Of a stretch of 64,000 bases of DNA, positions 44,747-53,916 are shown in pieces. Position numbers and translations under genes: made by a program. Origin of the DNA: an uncultured Bacteroidales bacterium (GTDB lineage: Bacteria; Bacteroidota; Bacteroidia; Bacteroidales; Muribaculaceae); contig CADCFN010000007.1 of the NCBI GenBank assembly GCA_902800715.1, positions 62,001 through 126,000 on the forward strand, in the 5' to 3' direction. Each line of letters opens with the position of its first letter. Position 1 is the stretch's first letter. The notes below the pieces were generated by a model. It saw only the letters and a list, made by a program, of their open reading frames with translations. It ran no database searches and was not told where the DNA came from.

Positions 44747-45706
44747 ATGAAGCGGGTAATTTCCATAGTCATGGCGCTGAGCGTCCTCATCGGGGTCGCC
44801 CAGGAGAATCAGGGCATCAAACTGAAGTTTGACCAATCCAAGATCAGCCCTCAGTTCACCATGCCCGAACTGCCCGCAATCACTCCCGCCACCAACATCA
44901 AGCCCACTTTCAACGCCAACCTGCCCACGGCCACCGACCTGCATCTGGATTTTAATACCGACAGGCTATCTGACTCATTGGCCATTTACCAGCAGGATTG
45001 GAACGGTAATCGCCAGACTCCCCTGCCCCGCTTCAGCTACGATACCAGCCCCTACAGCCGCGACTGGTCGTCGGGGGGCGTCATTGCCCGCATGGGTGGC
45101 GGTTACCTCATGGGTTCGGGGTCACACACGACCTACCTAGGCATGGGTAACACCGCAAATGCCAGCGTCGCATTCACCATGCCGGTGGGTGAGCGTTTCC
45201 AGGTTACTGCAGGCTTGACGGGCAGCAAGTATCACTTTGACCGCACGGCATGGAACGACTATGGCGTGTTCGGCAATGCGTCGTTCCGTCTCAATGACCG
45301 GCTGTCGCTCAACGCTTTCGGTCAATATTATTTCAATCAGAAGTTCCACTCGGTAGCTGTGATGCCGTTCTTGGGCAGTTCATCCTATGGCGGCACCCTG
45401 GGTTGGCGCGCCAGCGACAATTTTTCTCTTGACGTGGGCGCCCGCCGAATCTATGACCCTTATACCGGCCGATGGCTCACCATGCCCATCGTCCAGCCCA
45501 CCATCAACCTGTTTGGCGCTCCCATCTCGTTTGACGCCGGTCCACTGCTTTATCAACTGCTGGATGGTCTGTTCGGCAGCGGCAAGAAGAGTCGCGACTG
45601 GGGCGACCCGCGCTACCGCCCCGTCATTGCTCCCGGCGCCATCAACAATCAGCCCGGCTTCAACCCCAACAGCCCCGTTTCAATCCCCGACGCTTTACGC
45701 CGTTAG
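44747..45706 (+). CDS. Exported protein with beta-rich C-terminal half
   Basis: 319 residues with a signal peptide (MKRVISIVMALSVLIGVAQ). The middle is rich in Gly, Ser, Tyr and Phe in alternating patterns (GNASFRLNDRLSLNAFGQYYF, GWRASDNFSLDVGARRIYD), suggesting beta strands of an outer-membrane barrel. The C-terminus is a Pro/Asn-rich tail. No family recognised. The start codon almost touches its promoter. Confidence 0.65.
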   Translation: MKRVISIVMALSVLIGVAQENQGIKLKFDQSKISPQFTMPELPAITPATNIKPTFNANLPTATDLHLDFNTDRLSDSLAIYQQDWNGNRQTPLPRFSYDTSPYSRDWSSGGVIARMGGGYLMGSGSHTTYLGMGNTANASVAFTMPVGERFQVTAGLTGSKYHFDRTAWNDYGVFGNASFRLNDRLSLNAFGQYYFNQKFHSVAVMPFLGSSSYGGTLGWRASDNFSLDVGARRIYDPYTGRWLTMPIVQPTINLFGAPISFDAGPLLYQLLDGLFGSGKKSRDWGDPRYRPVIAPGAINNQPGFNPNSPVSIPDALRR

Positions 45707-45878
45707 GATTCCGGCAATCCCCGGCAGCAAGGTGTCCTGTAGCGATGAGGACGCCCCTACGTCATCACCTTAATGAGGAAATCAACCTGCTAAAATCAAT
45801 CCTGTAAGCCATTTATCACCTGTAATCCGTTTCAATCACACTAAACCTTGCGATTTAGTGTTTTTTAGGCTTGTGGAT

Positions 45879-45909
45879 TTTGGCAGGTGGGAAAATGTGA
45901 GTAACTTTG
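45879..45909 (+). promoter_or_regulatory. Promoter of the CRP-like regulator gene
   Basis: TTTG at 45879-45882 and TAACTTTG at 45902-45909 with a 19-base spacer; start codon at 45949. The 242-base gap 45707-45948 holds nothing else. Confidence 0.7.
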
Positions 45910-45948
45910 CACGTTAAACCCTTTGTATCGGGTTTATCGTGTATTGTA

Positions 45949-46650
45949 ATGGTAAAAAAGAGTACAATAGAGGATATCATACGAGAGGATTTGGCCGATA
46001 TTTGGTCTATCTTGAATAGCGAGGAGAAACATCTTATCGCCAATAATTTCGTCATCCATACCTACCGCAAGGGCCAAATCATCTATGCTGAGAAGGACGA
46101 GCCACAATACCTGTGGTGCCTGATTAAAGGCAAGGTGAAACGGTTCAAGAACGGTGTGGGCAACAAGCAGCAAATCCTGCGCTTGTACCGTCCCATCCAG
46201 TACTTCGGCTATCGAGCCTGGTTTGCCCAGGAGCCCTATGTTGCGAGTACGATGGCGATAGAGCCTTCTCAGGTAGGAACGATACCCATGACGGTGGTGA
46301 AAAAGCTCATCGACGGCAACATGAAACTGGCATGGTTCTTTATCCACGAGTTGTCCAAGCACCTGGGCGGCAGCGACGCCAAGGTGGTAACCCTTACCCA
46401 GAAGCACATCCGCGGCCGCTTGGCCGAGGCGTTGTGTATGCTGGTCGACAACTACGGCTATGAGGACGACGGCACAACATTGAAAATCTATATGGCGCGG
46501 GAAGACCTCGCCAACCTGTCGAACATGACCACCGCCAATGCTATCCGCACCCTCTCGACCTTTGCCCAGGAACGCATCATCACCGTTGACGGTCGCCGAA
46601 TCCGAGTCGTTGACGAGCCCACCTTGCGCAACATCAGCCGCTTCGGATAA
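45949..46650 (+). CDS. CRP/FNR-family transcription regulator
   Basis: 233 residues from ATG 45949 (MVKKSTIEDIIREDLADIWS); the upstream part of the frame overlaps the promoter. Residues 30-130 are a cyclic-nucleotide-binding-like beta roll (YRKGQIIYAEKDEPQYLWCLIKGKVKRFK), followed by a long helix and a C-terminal winged HTH (REDLANLSNMTTANAIRTLSTFAQERIITVDGRRI). No Cys cluster for an FNR-type Fe-S centre. The DUF4924 gene follows 12 bases later, so they are probably co-transcribed. Confidence 0.88.
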   Translation: MVKKSTIEDIIREDLADIWSILNSEEKHLIANNFVIHTYRKGQIIYAEKDEPQYLWCLIKGKVKRFKNGVGNKQQILRLYRPIQYFGYRAWFAQEPYVASTMAIEPSQVGTIPMTVVKKLIDGNMKLAWFFIHELSKHLGGSDAKVVTLTQKHIRGRLAEALCMLVDNYGYEDDGTTLKIYMAREDLANLSNMTTANAIRTLSTFAQERIITVDGRRIRVVDEPTLRNISRFG

Positions 46651-46662
46651 CCCCACGAGACT

Positions 46663-47229
46663 ATGATTATCGCCCAACAGAAACGTCAAGAGAACATCGC
46701 CGAGTATCTCCTCTACCTGTGGCAGGTCGAGGACTTGCTGCGCGCCTGCCATCTGGACATCGACATGGTGGACAAAGTCATCATCTCGCGCTATGACGTT
46801 GACGAGGAGAAGCGCCACGAGATCAGGGAATGGTACGAGTCAATCATCAAGATGATGGAACTGGAGGACGTGCGTGAGCGTGGCCACATCCGCGTGTGCC
46901 ACAACGTGCTCATCCGCCTGAACGACCTGCACCAGCAACTGCTTGCCGACCAGGACCGTTTTCCCGATTACCACGCCGACTACTACCGTACCCTGCCCCA
47001 CATCGTGCAGCTGCGCGCCAAGTTGCCCGAGGAACAACGCCCCGGCGAACTGGAAACCTGTTTCAACGCCTTGTATGGCGTGATGATGCTGCACCTGCAG
47101 GGCAAAGAGATTTCCCAAGATACTGCCGCTGCCATCAGTCAGATATCACACTTCATCGGTCTGCTTGCCGCCTATTACAAGCGGGATGAGGAAAAGCCGC
47201 TGTTTGGCGACGAACAAATCGAACAATAA
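46663..47229 (+). CDS. DUF4924 family protein
   Basis: 188 residues, helical, cytoplasmic. The opening MIIAQQKRQENIAEYLLYLWQVEDLLRA and the later LRAKLPEEQRPGELETCFNALYG are typical of this Bacteroidetes-restricted family of unknown function. It lies between a CRP-like regulator and rfbD in a tight run (gaps of 12 and 4 bases). Confidence 0.8.
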   Translation: MIIAQQKRQENIAEYLLYLWQVEDLLRACHLDIDMVDKVIISRYDVDEEKRHEIREWYESIIKMMELEDVRERGHIRVCHNVLIRLNDLHQQLLADQDRFPDYHADYYRTLPHIVQLRAKLPEEQRPGELETCFNALYGVMMLHLQGKEISQDTAAAISQISHFIGLLAAYYKRDEEKPLFGDEQIEQ

Positions 47230-47233
47230 CGCA

Positions 47234-48127
47234 ATGAAGACCCAAAACATACTTATCACGGGCGCTAACGGCCAGTTGGGCCACGAGATGCGCAATGTGC
47301 TGGCAGAAAATCAGCGTTTTAACGCCATTTTCACAGATGTTGCCGGTGATGACATTGTTTCACTCGACATCACCGACGAAGCCGCTGTTGAGAAGATGGT
47401 CACCGACGAAGCCATCGACTTCATCGTCAACTGTGCCGCTTATACCGCCGTTGATGCTGCTGAGGACAACGAGCCACTGGCAGCCCGACTCAACGGCGAT
47501 GCCGTGGGTATCCTTGCCCGCGTTGCCAAGCGCCACGGCGCCCGCATGGTCCATGTCTCGACCGACTACGTCTTTGACGGCAAGGGCTGCATCCCTTACA
47601 CCGAGGATACGCCCACCTGTCCCAAATCGGCCTATGGCCGTACCAAACTTGACGGCGAGCGCCAGCTGATTGACGCACTGGGTGACGATGCTGTTATCCT
47701 GCGCACCGCATGGCTTTATTCGCCCTACGGCAAAAACTTCGTCAAGACGATGCTCATGCTGGGTAAGGACAAACCCGCGTTGAAGGTCGTATTCGACCAG
47801 GTCGGTTCCCCCACCTGTGCCCGTGACCTTGCCAATGCCATCGTCACAGTAATGACTGCTGAGCAATGGCATGGCGGTATTTACCACTTCAGCAACGAGG
47901 GCGTCATCTCATGGTATGACTTCACCAAGGCGATTCACCGTCTGGCAGGCATCACGACCTGTGACGTGCAACCCTGCCACAGCGACGAATTTCCCGCCAA
48001 AGCCAACCGTCCCAGTTACAGTGTACTGGACAAGACCAAATTCAAAGCCACCTTTGGGGTGACCGTCCCCTACTGGCTTGACAGCCTGGAGACCACCATC
48101 AATCAATTATTAACTGTTAACTCTTAA
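47234..48127 (+). CDS. rfbD: dTDP-4-dehydrorhamnose reductase
   Basis: 297 residues from ATG 47234, 4 bases after the DUF4924 stop. Rossmann loop [39 protein letters not shown], and the SDR catalytic YGRTKLDGE (YxxxK). Reduces dTDP-4-keto-L-rhamnose in dTDP-rhamnose synthesis; the other rml genes are not in the window. Its last codons and stop lie in seven-base repeats. Confidence 0.9.
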   Translation: MKTQNILITGANGQLGHEMRNVLAENQRFNAIFTDVAGDDIVSLDITDEAAVEKMVTDEAIDFIVNCAAYTAVDAAEDNEPLAARLNGDAVGILARVAKRHGARMVHVSTDYVFDGKGCIPYTEDTPTCPKSAYGRTKLDGERQLIDALGDDAVILRTAWLYSPYGKNFVKTMLMLGKDKPALKVVFDQVGSPTCARDLANAIVTVMTAEQWHGGIYHFSNEGVISWYDFTKAIHRLAGITTCDVQPCHSDEFPAKANRPSYSVLDKTKFKATFGVTVPYWLDSLETTINQLLTVNS

Positions 48128-48135
48128 CTATTCAC
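48108..48135 (+). repeat. Seven-base tandem repeats spanning a stop codon (site E)
   Basis: TATTAAC, TGTTAAC, TCTTAAC, TATTCAC in 7-base register across the rfbD TAA (48125-48127). On the minus strand these read GTTAANA, the same family as sites B and D but inverted. Confidence 0.75.
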
Positions 48136-48143
48136 TAAGAATA

Positions 48144-49721
48144 ATGTCACTGACAACCGAAATCACCCGCCGCCGCACGTTTGCCATCATCTCCCACCCT
48201 GATGCCGGCAAGACCACGCTCACCGAGAAGCTGCTGCTCTTTGGTGGCGCAATCCATGTGGCCGGCGCCGTGAAATCCAATAAAATCAAGAAAACCGCCA
48301 CCAGCGACTGGATGGAGATTGAGAAGCAACGCGGCATCTCGGTTGCCACCTCGGTCATGGGATTCAACTACGGCGACTACAAAATCAACATCCTTGACAC
48401 CCCTGGCCACCAGGACTTTGCCGAGGACACTTACCGCACCCTTACCGCCGTTGACAGCGTTATCATCGTCGTCGATGTCGCCAAGGGTGTCGAGACACAG
48501 ACGCGCAAGCTGATGGAGGTGTGCCGCATGCGCAACACGCCCGTCATCATCTTTGTCAACAAGCTCGACCGTGAGGGTCGCGACCCGTTTGACATCCTCG
48601 ACGAACTTGAGCAGGAACTGAAGATTGACGTGCGCCCCTTGAGCTGGCCCATCAACATCGGTGCCCACTTCAAGGGTGTGTACAACATCTATGAGCACAA
48701 CATCAGCCTGTTCAAACCTGACAAACAGCATGTTACCGACCGCGTGGATATCAATGACATCAACGACCCAGCCATCGATGCTGCAGTCGGTAAAGCCGAT
48801 GCCGAGAAACTGCGTGCCGACATCGAACTCATCGATGGCGTGTATCCCGATTTTAACACACTCGACTACCTGGATGCCAAGGTAGCACCCGTATTCTTCG
48901 GCTCGGCACTGAACACCTTCGGCGTGAAGGAGCTGCTGGACTGCTTCGTGCGTATTGCACCGTCGCCCCGTCCCGTGACGGCCATCGAGCGCACGGTAGA
49001 ACCTGGTGAGGAAAAATTCACGGGCTTTGTGTTCAAGATTCACGCCAACATGGATCCGAACCACCGCAGCTGCATCGCCTTTGTCAAGGTGTGCTCCGGT
49101 GTGTTCCAGCGCAACGGCAACTACAAGCACGTGCGCAGCGGTAAGAGCTACCGCTTCAGTGCCCCGACGGCGTTCATGGCACAGAAAAAGGAAATCATCG
49201 ACGAGGTATATCCCGGTGACATCGTGGGTCTGCCTGACAACGGCATCTTCAAAATCGGCGACACATTGACCGAGGGCGAAGAACTCCATTTCAAGGGTTT
49301 GCCCAGCTTCTCGCCCGAGATGTTCAAATACATCGAGAACTCTGACCCGATGAAGACCAAGCAGCTCAACAAGGGTCTGGAACAGCTGATGGACGAGGGC
49401 GTTGCCCAGATGTTTATCAACCAGTTCAACAACCGCAAAATCATCGGCACCGTGGGCCAACTGCAGTTTGAGGTCATCCAGTACCGCCTGCTGCACGAGT
49501 ATGGCGCACAATGCCGTTGGGAGCCCATCCACCTGTACAAGGCCTGCTGGATTGAGAGCGATGACGAGGATGCCCTCGATGCTTTCAAGAAGCGTAAACA
49601 CCAGTTCATGGCGCTCGACATGGAGGGCCGCGACGTGTTCCTGGCTGACTCCAACTATGTGTTGCAGATGGCCCAACAGGACTTCCCCAAGATTACCTTC
49701 CACTTTACTAGCGAATTCTAA
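48144..49721 (+). CDS. prfC: Peptide chain release factor 3
   Basis: 525 residues. GTPase motifs: P-loop [16 protein letters not shown]3 [15 protein letters not shown]4 NKLDR, and the RF3-specific switch [15 protein letters not shown]. Domains II and III follow with the RF3-type C-terminus ([23 protein letters not shown]). Recycles RF1/RF2 from the ribosome after termination. Confidence 0.95.
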   Translation: MSLTTEITRRRTFAIISHPDAGKTTLTEKLLLFGGAIHVAGAVKSNKIKKTATSDWMEIEKQRGISVATSVMGFNYGDYKINILDTPGHQDFAEDTYRTLTAVDSVIIVVDVAKGVETQTRKLMEVCRMRNTPVIIFVNKLDREGRDPFDILDELEQELKIDVRPLSWPINIGAHFKGVYNIYEHNISLFKPDKQHVTDRVDINDINDPAIDAAVGKADAEKLRADIELIDGVYPDFNTLDYLDAKVAPVFFGSALNTFGVKELLDCFVRIAPSPRPVTAIERTVEPGEEKFTGFVFKIHANMDPNHRSCIAFVKVCSGVFQRNGNYKHVRSGKSYRFSAPTAFMAQKKEIIDEVYPGDIVGLPDNGIFKIGDTLTEGEELHFKGLPSFSPEMFKYIENSDPMKTKQLNKGLEQLMDEGVAQMFINQFNNRKIIGTVGQLQFEVIQYRLLHEYGAQCRWEPIHLYKACWIESDDEDALDAFKKRKHQFMALDMEGRDVFLADSNYVLQMAQQDFPKITFHFTSEF

Positions 49722-49752
49722 TATCATAAAATGCCATAACACGATTAGATTT

Positions 49753-51219
49753 ATGGAAAGACTTATTGAATTATACAAGATTTTTGTCGGCAGTGAGCCG
49801 AGCGAAGTCAAACTCATGGAGAAATCAGGTTCTAACCGCCAGTATTACCGCCTGACAGGCAACCCCTCTATTGTGGGTGTCATCGGCGAGTCACGCGAGG
49901 AGAACGAGGCATTCATCTATATGGCAGACCACTTCCGCAAACAGGGGCTGCCGGTACCCGAGGTCTATGGCGTGAGCGATGACCACATGGCATACATCCA
50001 GGAAGACTTGGGCAAGAAACCCGAGAATATCCTGTGGAACAAAATACGCCGCAGCGCCATGACGCATGCGTTCACCAGCGACGAGAAGGCACTGCTGCGC
50101 CGTGCCATGTGTGACCTGGTGGACATCCAGTTCCGTGGTGCCAAGGATTTTGACTACAGCCACTGCTACCCCGCTGAGTGCTTTGACGAGCGCTCCATCA
50201 AGTGGGACCTGAACTATTTCAAATACTGTTTCCTCAAGGCCACCGGTGTGGTGTTCAACGAGGAAAAACTGGAAAATGACTTCGAGCAGCTGACAAGCGA
50301 CCTGCTGACCGTGCCCAGCGAGACATTCATGTACCGCGACTTCCAGTCACGCAACGTCATGCTGGTGGGCGATGCCGAGCACCCCGATAACTGCAAGTTG
50401 GCTTATATCGACTTCCAGGGCGGCAGGCGCGGCCCGTACTACTACGATGTAGCCTCATTTGTGTGGCAGTCACGCGCCAAGTACCCCGAGGCACTGAAAC
50501 AGGAACTCGTAAAGACCTATCTCACCAAACTCAAGGAATACAAGCCCGATGTTGACGAGAAAGAGTTCTACACCAACCTGCGCCTGTTTGTGCTCTTCCG
50601 CACGCTGCAGGTGCTGGGTGCCTACGGTTTCCGCGGCTACTTCGAGAAAAAGCCCGATTTCATGAAGAACAGCATCGTTCCCACGATTGCCAACCTGCGC
50701 CACATGATAGCCGACGGTCCGTTTGAGCGCTATCCTTACCTGAGCCACATCATCAACGAATTGGTCAACCTCAAGGATTTCTCAAGCGAGGACAAAGGTC
50801 TCACTGTCAGGGTAATGAGTTTCGCCTACAAAAAGGGTATTCCCCATGACCCCTCGGGCAACGGAGGTGGCTTTGTGTTTGATTGCCGTGCCTTGAACAA
50901 TCCCGGCAAATATGACAGGTATAAAGCGTTTACCGGCTTAGACAAAAACGTTATCGACTTCCTCAAGAAAGAGAGTACCATTGACAAATGGCTGGAACAC
51001 GTCTATGCCCTGGTTGACGAGTCGGTAGAGCGTTATGTGAAACGCAATTTCACCGACCTAATGGTGTGCTTTGGCTGTACGGGCGGTCAGCACCGCTCGG
51101 TCTATGCCGCCGAACGCTTAGCCGAACACATTCACGAGAAATTCAACGTGCGTGTTGAGCTGTCCCACCGCGAGCAGCCCGATCACGAGCGCACCTTTAA
51201 TCCCGTTGACAAACTATGA
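49753..51219 (+). CDS. AmgK-like amino-sugar kinase fused to a RapZ C-terminal domain
   Basis: 488 residues from ATG 49753 (MERLIELYKIFVGSEPSEVK). Residues 1-330 are an aminoglycoside-phosphotransferase-like kinase of the AmgK/COG3178 type, with the catalytic loop YRDFQSRNVML (Asp196) and the metal-binding YIDFQGGRRGPYYYDVAS. Residues 350-480 are the RapZ C-terminal domain, including CFGCTGGQHRSVYAAERLAEHI and SHREQP. In Enterobacteria this domain binds glucosamine-6-phosphate. AmgK phosphorylates the anomeric carbon of MurNAc/GlcNAc in cell-wall recycling. The MurU-like gene overlaps its stop codon by 4 bases (ATGA), which supports an AmgK-MurU pathway. Confidence 0.85.
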   Translation: MERLIELYKIFVGSEPSEVKLMEKSGSNRQYYRLTGNPSIVGVIGESREENEAFIYMADHFRKQGLPVPEVYGVSDDHMAYIQEDLGKKPENILWNKIRRSAMTHAFTSDEKALLRRAMCDLVDIQFRGAKDFDYSHCYPAECFDERSIKWDLNYFKYCFLKATGVVFNEEKLENDFEQLTSDLLTVPSETFMYRDFQSRNVMLVGDAEHPDNCKLAYIDFQGGRRGPYYYDVASFVWQSRAKYPEALKQELVKTYLTKLKEYKPDVDEKEFYTNLRLFVLFRTLQVLGAYGFRGYFEKKPDFMKNSIVPTIANLRHMIADGPFERYPYLSHIINELVNLKDFSSEDKGLTVRVMSFAYKKGIPHDPSGNGGGFVFDCRALNNPGKYDRYKAFTGLDKNVIDFLKKESTIDKWLEHVYALVDESVERYVKRNFTDLMVCFGCTGGQHRSVYAAERLAEHIHEKFNVRVELSHREQPDHERTFNPVDKL

Positions 51220-51965
51220 AAGCGCTGATTTTTGCGGCAGGTCTGGGCACCCGCCTCAGGCCCTTGACCAATGACCGTCCGAAGGCGATGGTCGAGATTG
51301 CAGGCAAGCCGATGTTGCAGCACGTCATCGAACGTCTGGCTGCAGCAGGATTTGACGATATCACCATCAACATCCACCACTTCGGCCAGATGATTATCGA
51401 CTTCCTGGAGAAGAACGGCAACTTCGGGCTCAACCTGCACATCAGCGACGAGCGCGGCTTGCTGCTCGACACGGGCGGTGGCATCCTCAAGGCACGCCAG
51501 TGGCTGGACGGCGACGAGCCATTTCTGGTACACAATACCGATATCATCAGCACATTGGACCTGAAAGCATTCTACGACTACCACGTCGATCACGACGCCT
51601 TGGCAACGATTCTGGTCAAGGAACGCAAAACACAGCGCTACTTCCTGTTTGACGAGAACGACCGCCTGTGCGGCTGGACCAACAAGGCGACGGGCGAAGT
51701 AAAACCCGACCCCGAGAAATTGCGTGGACGCGACCTGCGAGAATTGGCATTTGGCGGATTGCACATCATCTCGCCGCGCATCTTCCCTGAATTGGAACGA
51801 TTCCACAGGAAAAATGGTGAGGACAAATTCTCTATCGTCCCGTTCTACATCAACATGTGCGGCCATCACCTCATCCACGGTTATCATCCCGACAGCGACT
51901 ACCAGTGGCTTGACATCGGCAAACCAGAGACGCTTGCCCTAGCCCAGGAGTTACTCACATCCTGA
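51216..51965 (+). CDS. MurU-like sugar-1-phosphate nucleotidyltransferase
   Basis: 249 residues. The opening MKALIFAAGLGTRLRPLT with NDRPKAMVEIAGKPML is the nucleotidyltransferase signature; LLLDTGGGILKARQWL and HNTDIISTLDL are the sugar-nucleotide and metal-binding segments. The short length and close coupling to an AmgK-like kinase gene point to a MurNAc-1-phosphate uridylyltransferase (MurU) rather than a glucose-1-phosphate enzyme. Would yield UDP-MurNAc for peptidoglycan synthesis. Confidence 0.8.
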   Translation: MKALIFAAGLGTRLRPLTNDRPKAMVEIAGKPMLQHVIERLAAAGFDDITINIHHFGQMIIDFLEKNGNFGLNLHISDERGLLLDTGGGILKARQWLDGDEPFLVHNTDIISTLDLKAFYDYHVDHDALATILVKERKTQRYFLFDENDRLCGWTNKATGEVKPDPEKLRGRDLRELAFGGLHIISPRIFPELERFHRKNGEDKFSIVPFYINMCGHHLIHGYHPDSDYQWLDIGKPETLALAQELLTS

Positions 51966-51977
51966 CGCCCTCCCTCA

Positions 51978-52044
51978 CGCTAAGGCGCTAAGGCGCTAAG
52001 GTTTAGAGTTGGCATCCGCATTGCCTCACGCTAAGGCGCTAAGG
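51978..52044 (+). repeat. Eight-base tandem repeats CGCTAAGG
   Basis: Three copies at 51978-52001 and two at 52029-52044, both preceded by CCTCA. The array starts 12 bases after the nucleotidyltransferase stop codon. Confidence 0.8.
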
Positions 52045-52107
52045 TTTTTATTAAACTTTTTGAAGATTCTTCCATCTAAAGTAAGAATAGGATATAAAGC
52101 AAGAGAT

Positions 52108-52566
52108 ATGAAAAAAACATTAATCATTGCAGCCATCATGCTGCTCGTTGCAGGCACTGCATCGCTCGATGCCCGCACCAAGAAGTCGGCAAAGAGCCGT
52201 AAGGCCACAGCCAGCACTACCCAGGTCATCTATACTGGCGACATCGCCAAGAAAGTGATTGGATACAACGGCACTACCCCGCTCAACATCAAAATTAAGA
52301 ACGGTGTGATTGAGGACATCGAAGTGCTTCAAAACCAGGAGTCACCCGGCTATCTGAAGCGTGCCACCCAGAAGGTGTTACCGCAGTACATCGGCAAGAC
52401 TGTCGCCGAAGCCAAGAAGCTCAAACCAGACATCGCCACCGGTGCTACCTACACCAGCGAGGCCCTCATCAAGAACATCCAGATGGGTCTTGACCAGGCG
52501 AAGTCCACATCCAGCAGCAACAAAAAAGCCGCCACGACAAAGAAGGCTGCCAAGAAACGTCGCTAA
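52108..52566 (+). CDS. Exported FMN-binding-domain protein
   Basis: 152 residues from ATG 52108, chosen because it gives a clean signal peptide (MKKTLIIAAIMLLVAGTASLDA). The FMN_bind domain occupies about 50-135, and DIATGATYTSEAL carries the (S/T)GATxT-type motif on which ApbE attaches FMN covalently (second Thr). Basic Lys/Ala-rich tails flank the domain. Probably an extracytoplasmic flavoprotein electron carrier. Confidence 0.82.
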   Translation: MKKTLIIAAIMLLVAGTASLDARTKKSAKSRKATASTTQVIYTGDIAKKVIGYNGTTPLNIKIKNGVIEDIEVLQNQESPGYLKRATQKVLPQYIGKTVAEAKKLKPDIATGATYTSEALIKNIQMGLDQAKSTSSSNKKAATTKKAAKKRR

Positions 52567-52591
52567 GAATTAGGCTTCAACGACCTGACTC

Positions 52592-53719
52592 ATGAAGATA
52601 AGAGCCTTTGCATTCTTATTGACCCTTATAGCAACCCTTACCGTCTCAGGGCAAGGGTTGTTTTTGGCATGGCATGACCACGCCTATCTGTTCAAGGATG
52701 CGCCGATTAAGTCGTGTCATGCCTCAACGATAGCCGAGACCGATAATGGCGACCTAGTAGTGGCTTGCTTTGGGGGCAGCTACGAGGGTTGTGAAGATGT
52801 GTGCATTTGGGTGACCCGTTTGCCCAAGGGCGAATTCACGTGGACTGAGCCTTTTATTGCTGCTGATGGTGTCCTAAGCGATACCTTGCGCAAGGCCTGC
52901 TACAACCCGGTGCTGCAACAGATGCCTAATGGCGAGCTGTGGCTCTTCTTCAAGATTGGTTCCTGCGTTGCCGACTGGACAGGATGGCTCACTAAATCGC
53001 GTGACGGCGGCAAGACCTGGTCGCCGCGTGAACCGCTACCCGAGGGTTTCCTTGGACCCATCAAGAACAAACCTTTATTGTTGGGCGACAGGCTCTTGTG
53101 TCCCTCAAGCACCGAGAAAGACGGCTGGCGCATTCATTTTGAGATATTGGACCTGAGTACCAACGAGTGGCACAAGGTGGGTCCCGTCAAGGCCGCCAAA
53201 GCGCTCACCACGATGGACATGGACAAGCGTGATGCTAGTCCCAAGGAAATCATGTGCATCCAGCCTGCGCTGCTCCAAATGTCCGACGGCTCGCTCAAAG
53301 CGCTGTGCCGCACCAAGAACGGCCGCATCGCGACAACCACCAGCCATGACGGAGGTGAGACCTGGAGTGAGGTCACGCTAACCGACCTGCCTAACAACAA
53401 TAGCGGTATCGACGCTGTCACCCTTAACGACGGTCGACACGTCCTGATTTATAACCCTGTTTCGGTCAAAGCTGGAGAAGAGATGGGGCCGCGCACACCT
53501 CTGGCCATCGCAATGAGCAATGATGGTGAGAACTGGTATGAGATTACAGAAATAGACGAAACCAGCGATTCTAAAGCGGAATTATCTTATCCTGCCATTA
53601 TCCAAGGCTCTAACGGCCATCTGTACTGTGCTTATACCTGGCTTCGTCAAGACATCTTTTTCATGGAATTCTCCCTTAAAGAAACACCGACCAAATTACT
53701 CAAATCCCACGTATTTTAA
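52592..53719 (+). CDS. Secreted sialidase-like beta-propeller protein
   Basis: 375 residues with a signal peptide (about 1-20). Asp-box motifs of the BNR/sialidase fold are visible as SRDGGKTWS and SHDGGETWSE, and the N-terminal KSCHASTIAETDNGDLVVACFGGSYEG is typical of the BNR_2 'sialidase-like' family. The arginine triad and full catalytic set of GH33 were not confirmed, so the exact glycan specificity is open. 26 bases after the FMN-binding gene. Confidence 0.82.
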   Translation: MKIRAFAFLLTLIATLTVSGQGLFLAWHDHAYLFKDAPIKSCHASTIAETDNGDLVVACFGGSYEGCEDVCIWVTRLPKGEFTWTEPFIAADGVLSDTLRKACYNPVLQQMPNGELWLFFKIGSCVADWTGWLTKSRDGGKTWSPREPLPEGFLGPIKNKPLLLGDRLLCPSSTEKDGWRIHFEILDLSTNEWHKVGPVKAAKALTTMDMDKRDASPKEIMCIQPALLQMSDGSLKALCRTKNGRIATTTSHDGGETWSEVTLTDLPNNNSGIDAVTLNDGRHVLIYNPVSVKAGEEMGPRTPLAIAMSNDGENWYEITEIDETSDSKAELSYPAIIQGSNGHLYCAYTWLRQDIFFMEFSLKETPTKLLKSHVF

Positions 53720-53916
53720 GATTACCACGTCACGATGGCATTCTTGGATTTCGCTCCTGGCAATGTGAATTTGATACCAGGATTGAACGAAATTCTTGAC
53801 GAGGCCGTGGCCTCACCATCACGCTTGACAAACTCGACGTTTTTTCTTTTTTTTCTGCCAACGAATGCAAGATTGTGGGTACCTTAATGTTTAAGTATTG
53901 AAAGAGAAAACGCCAA

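Noticed and set aside
48147-49817. 556-residue antisense open frame
   Set aside because: Lies almost wholly opposite prfC, which has complete RF3 motifs.
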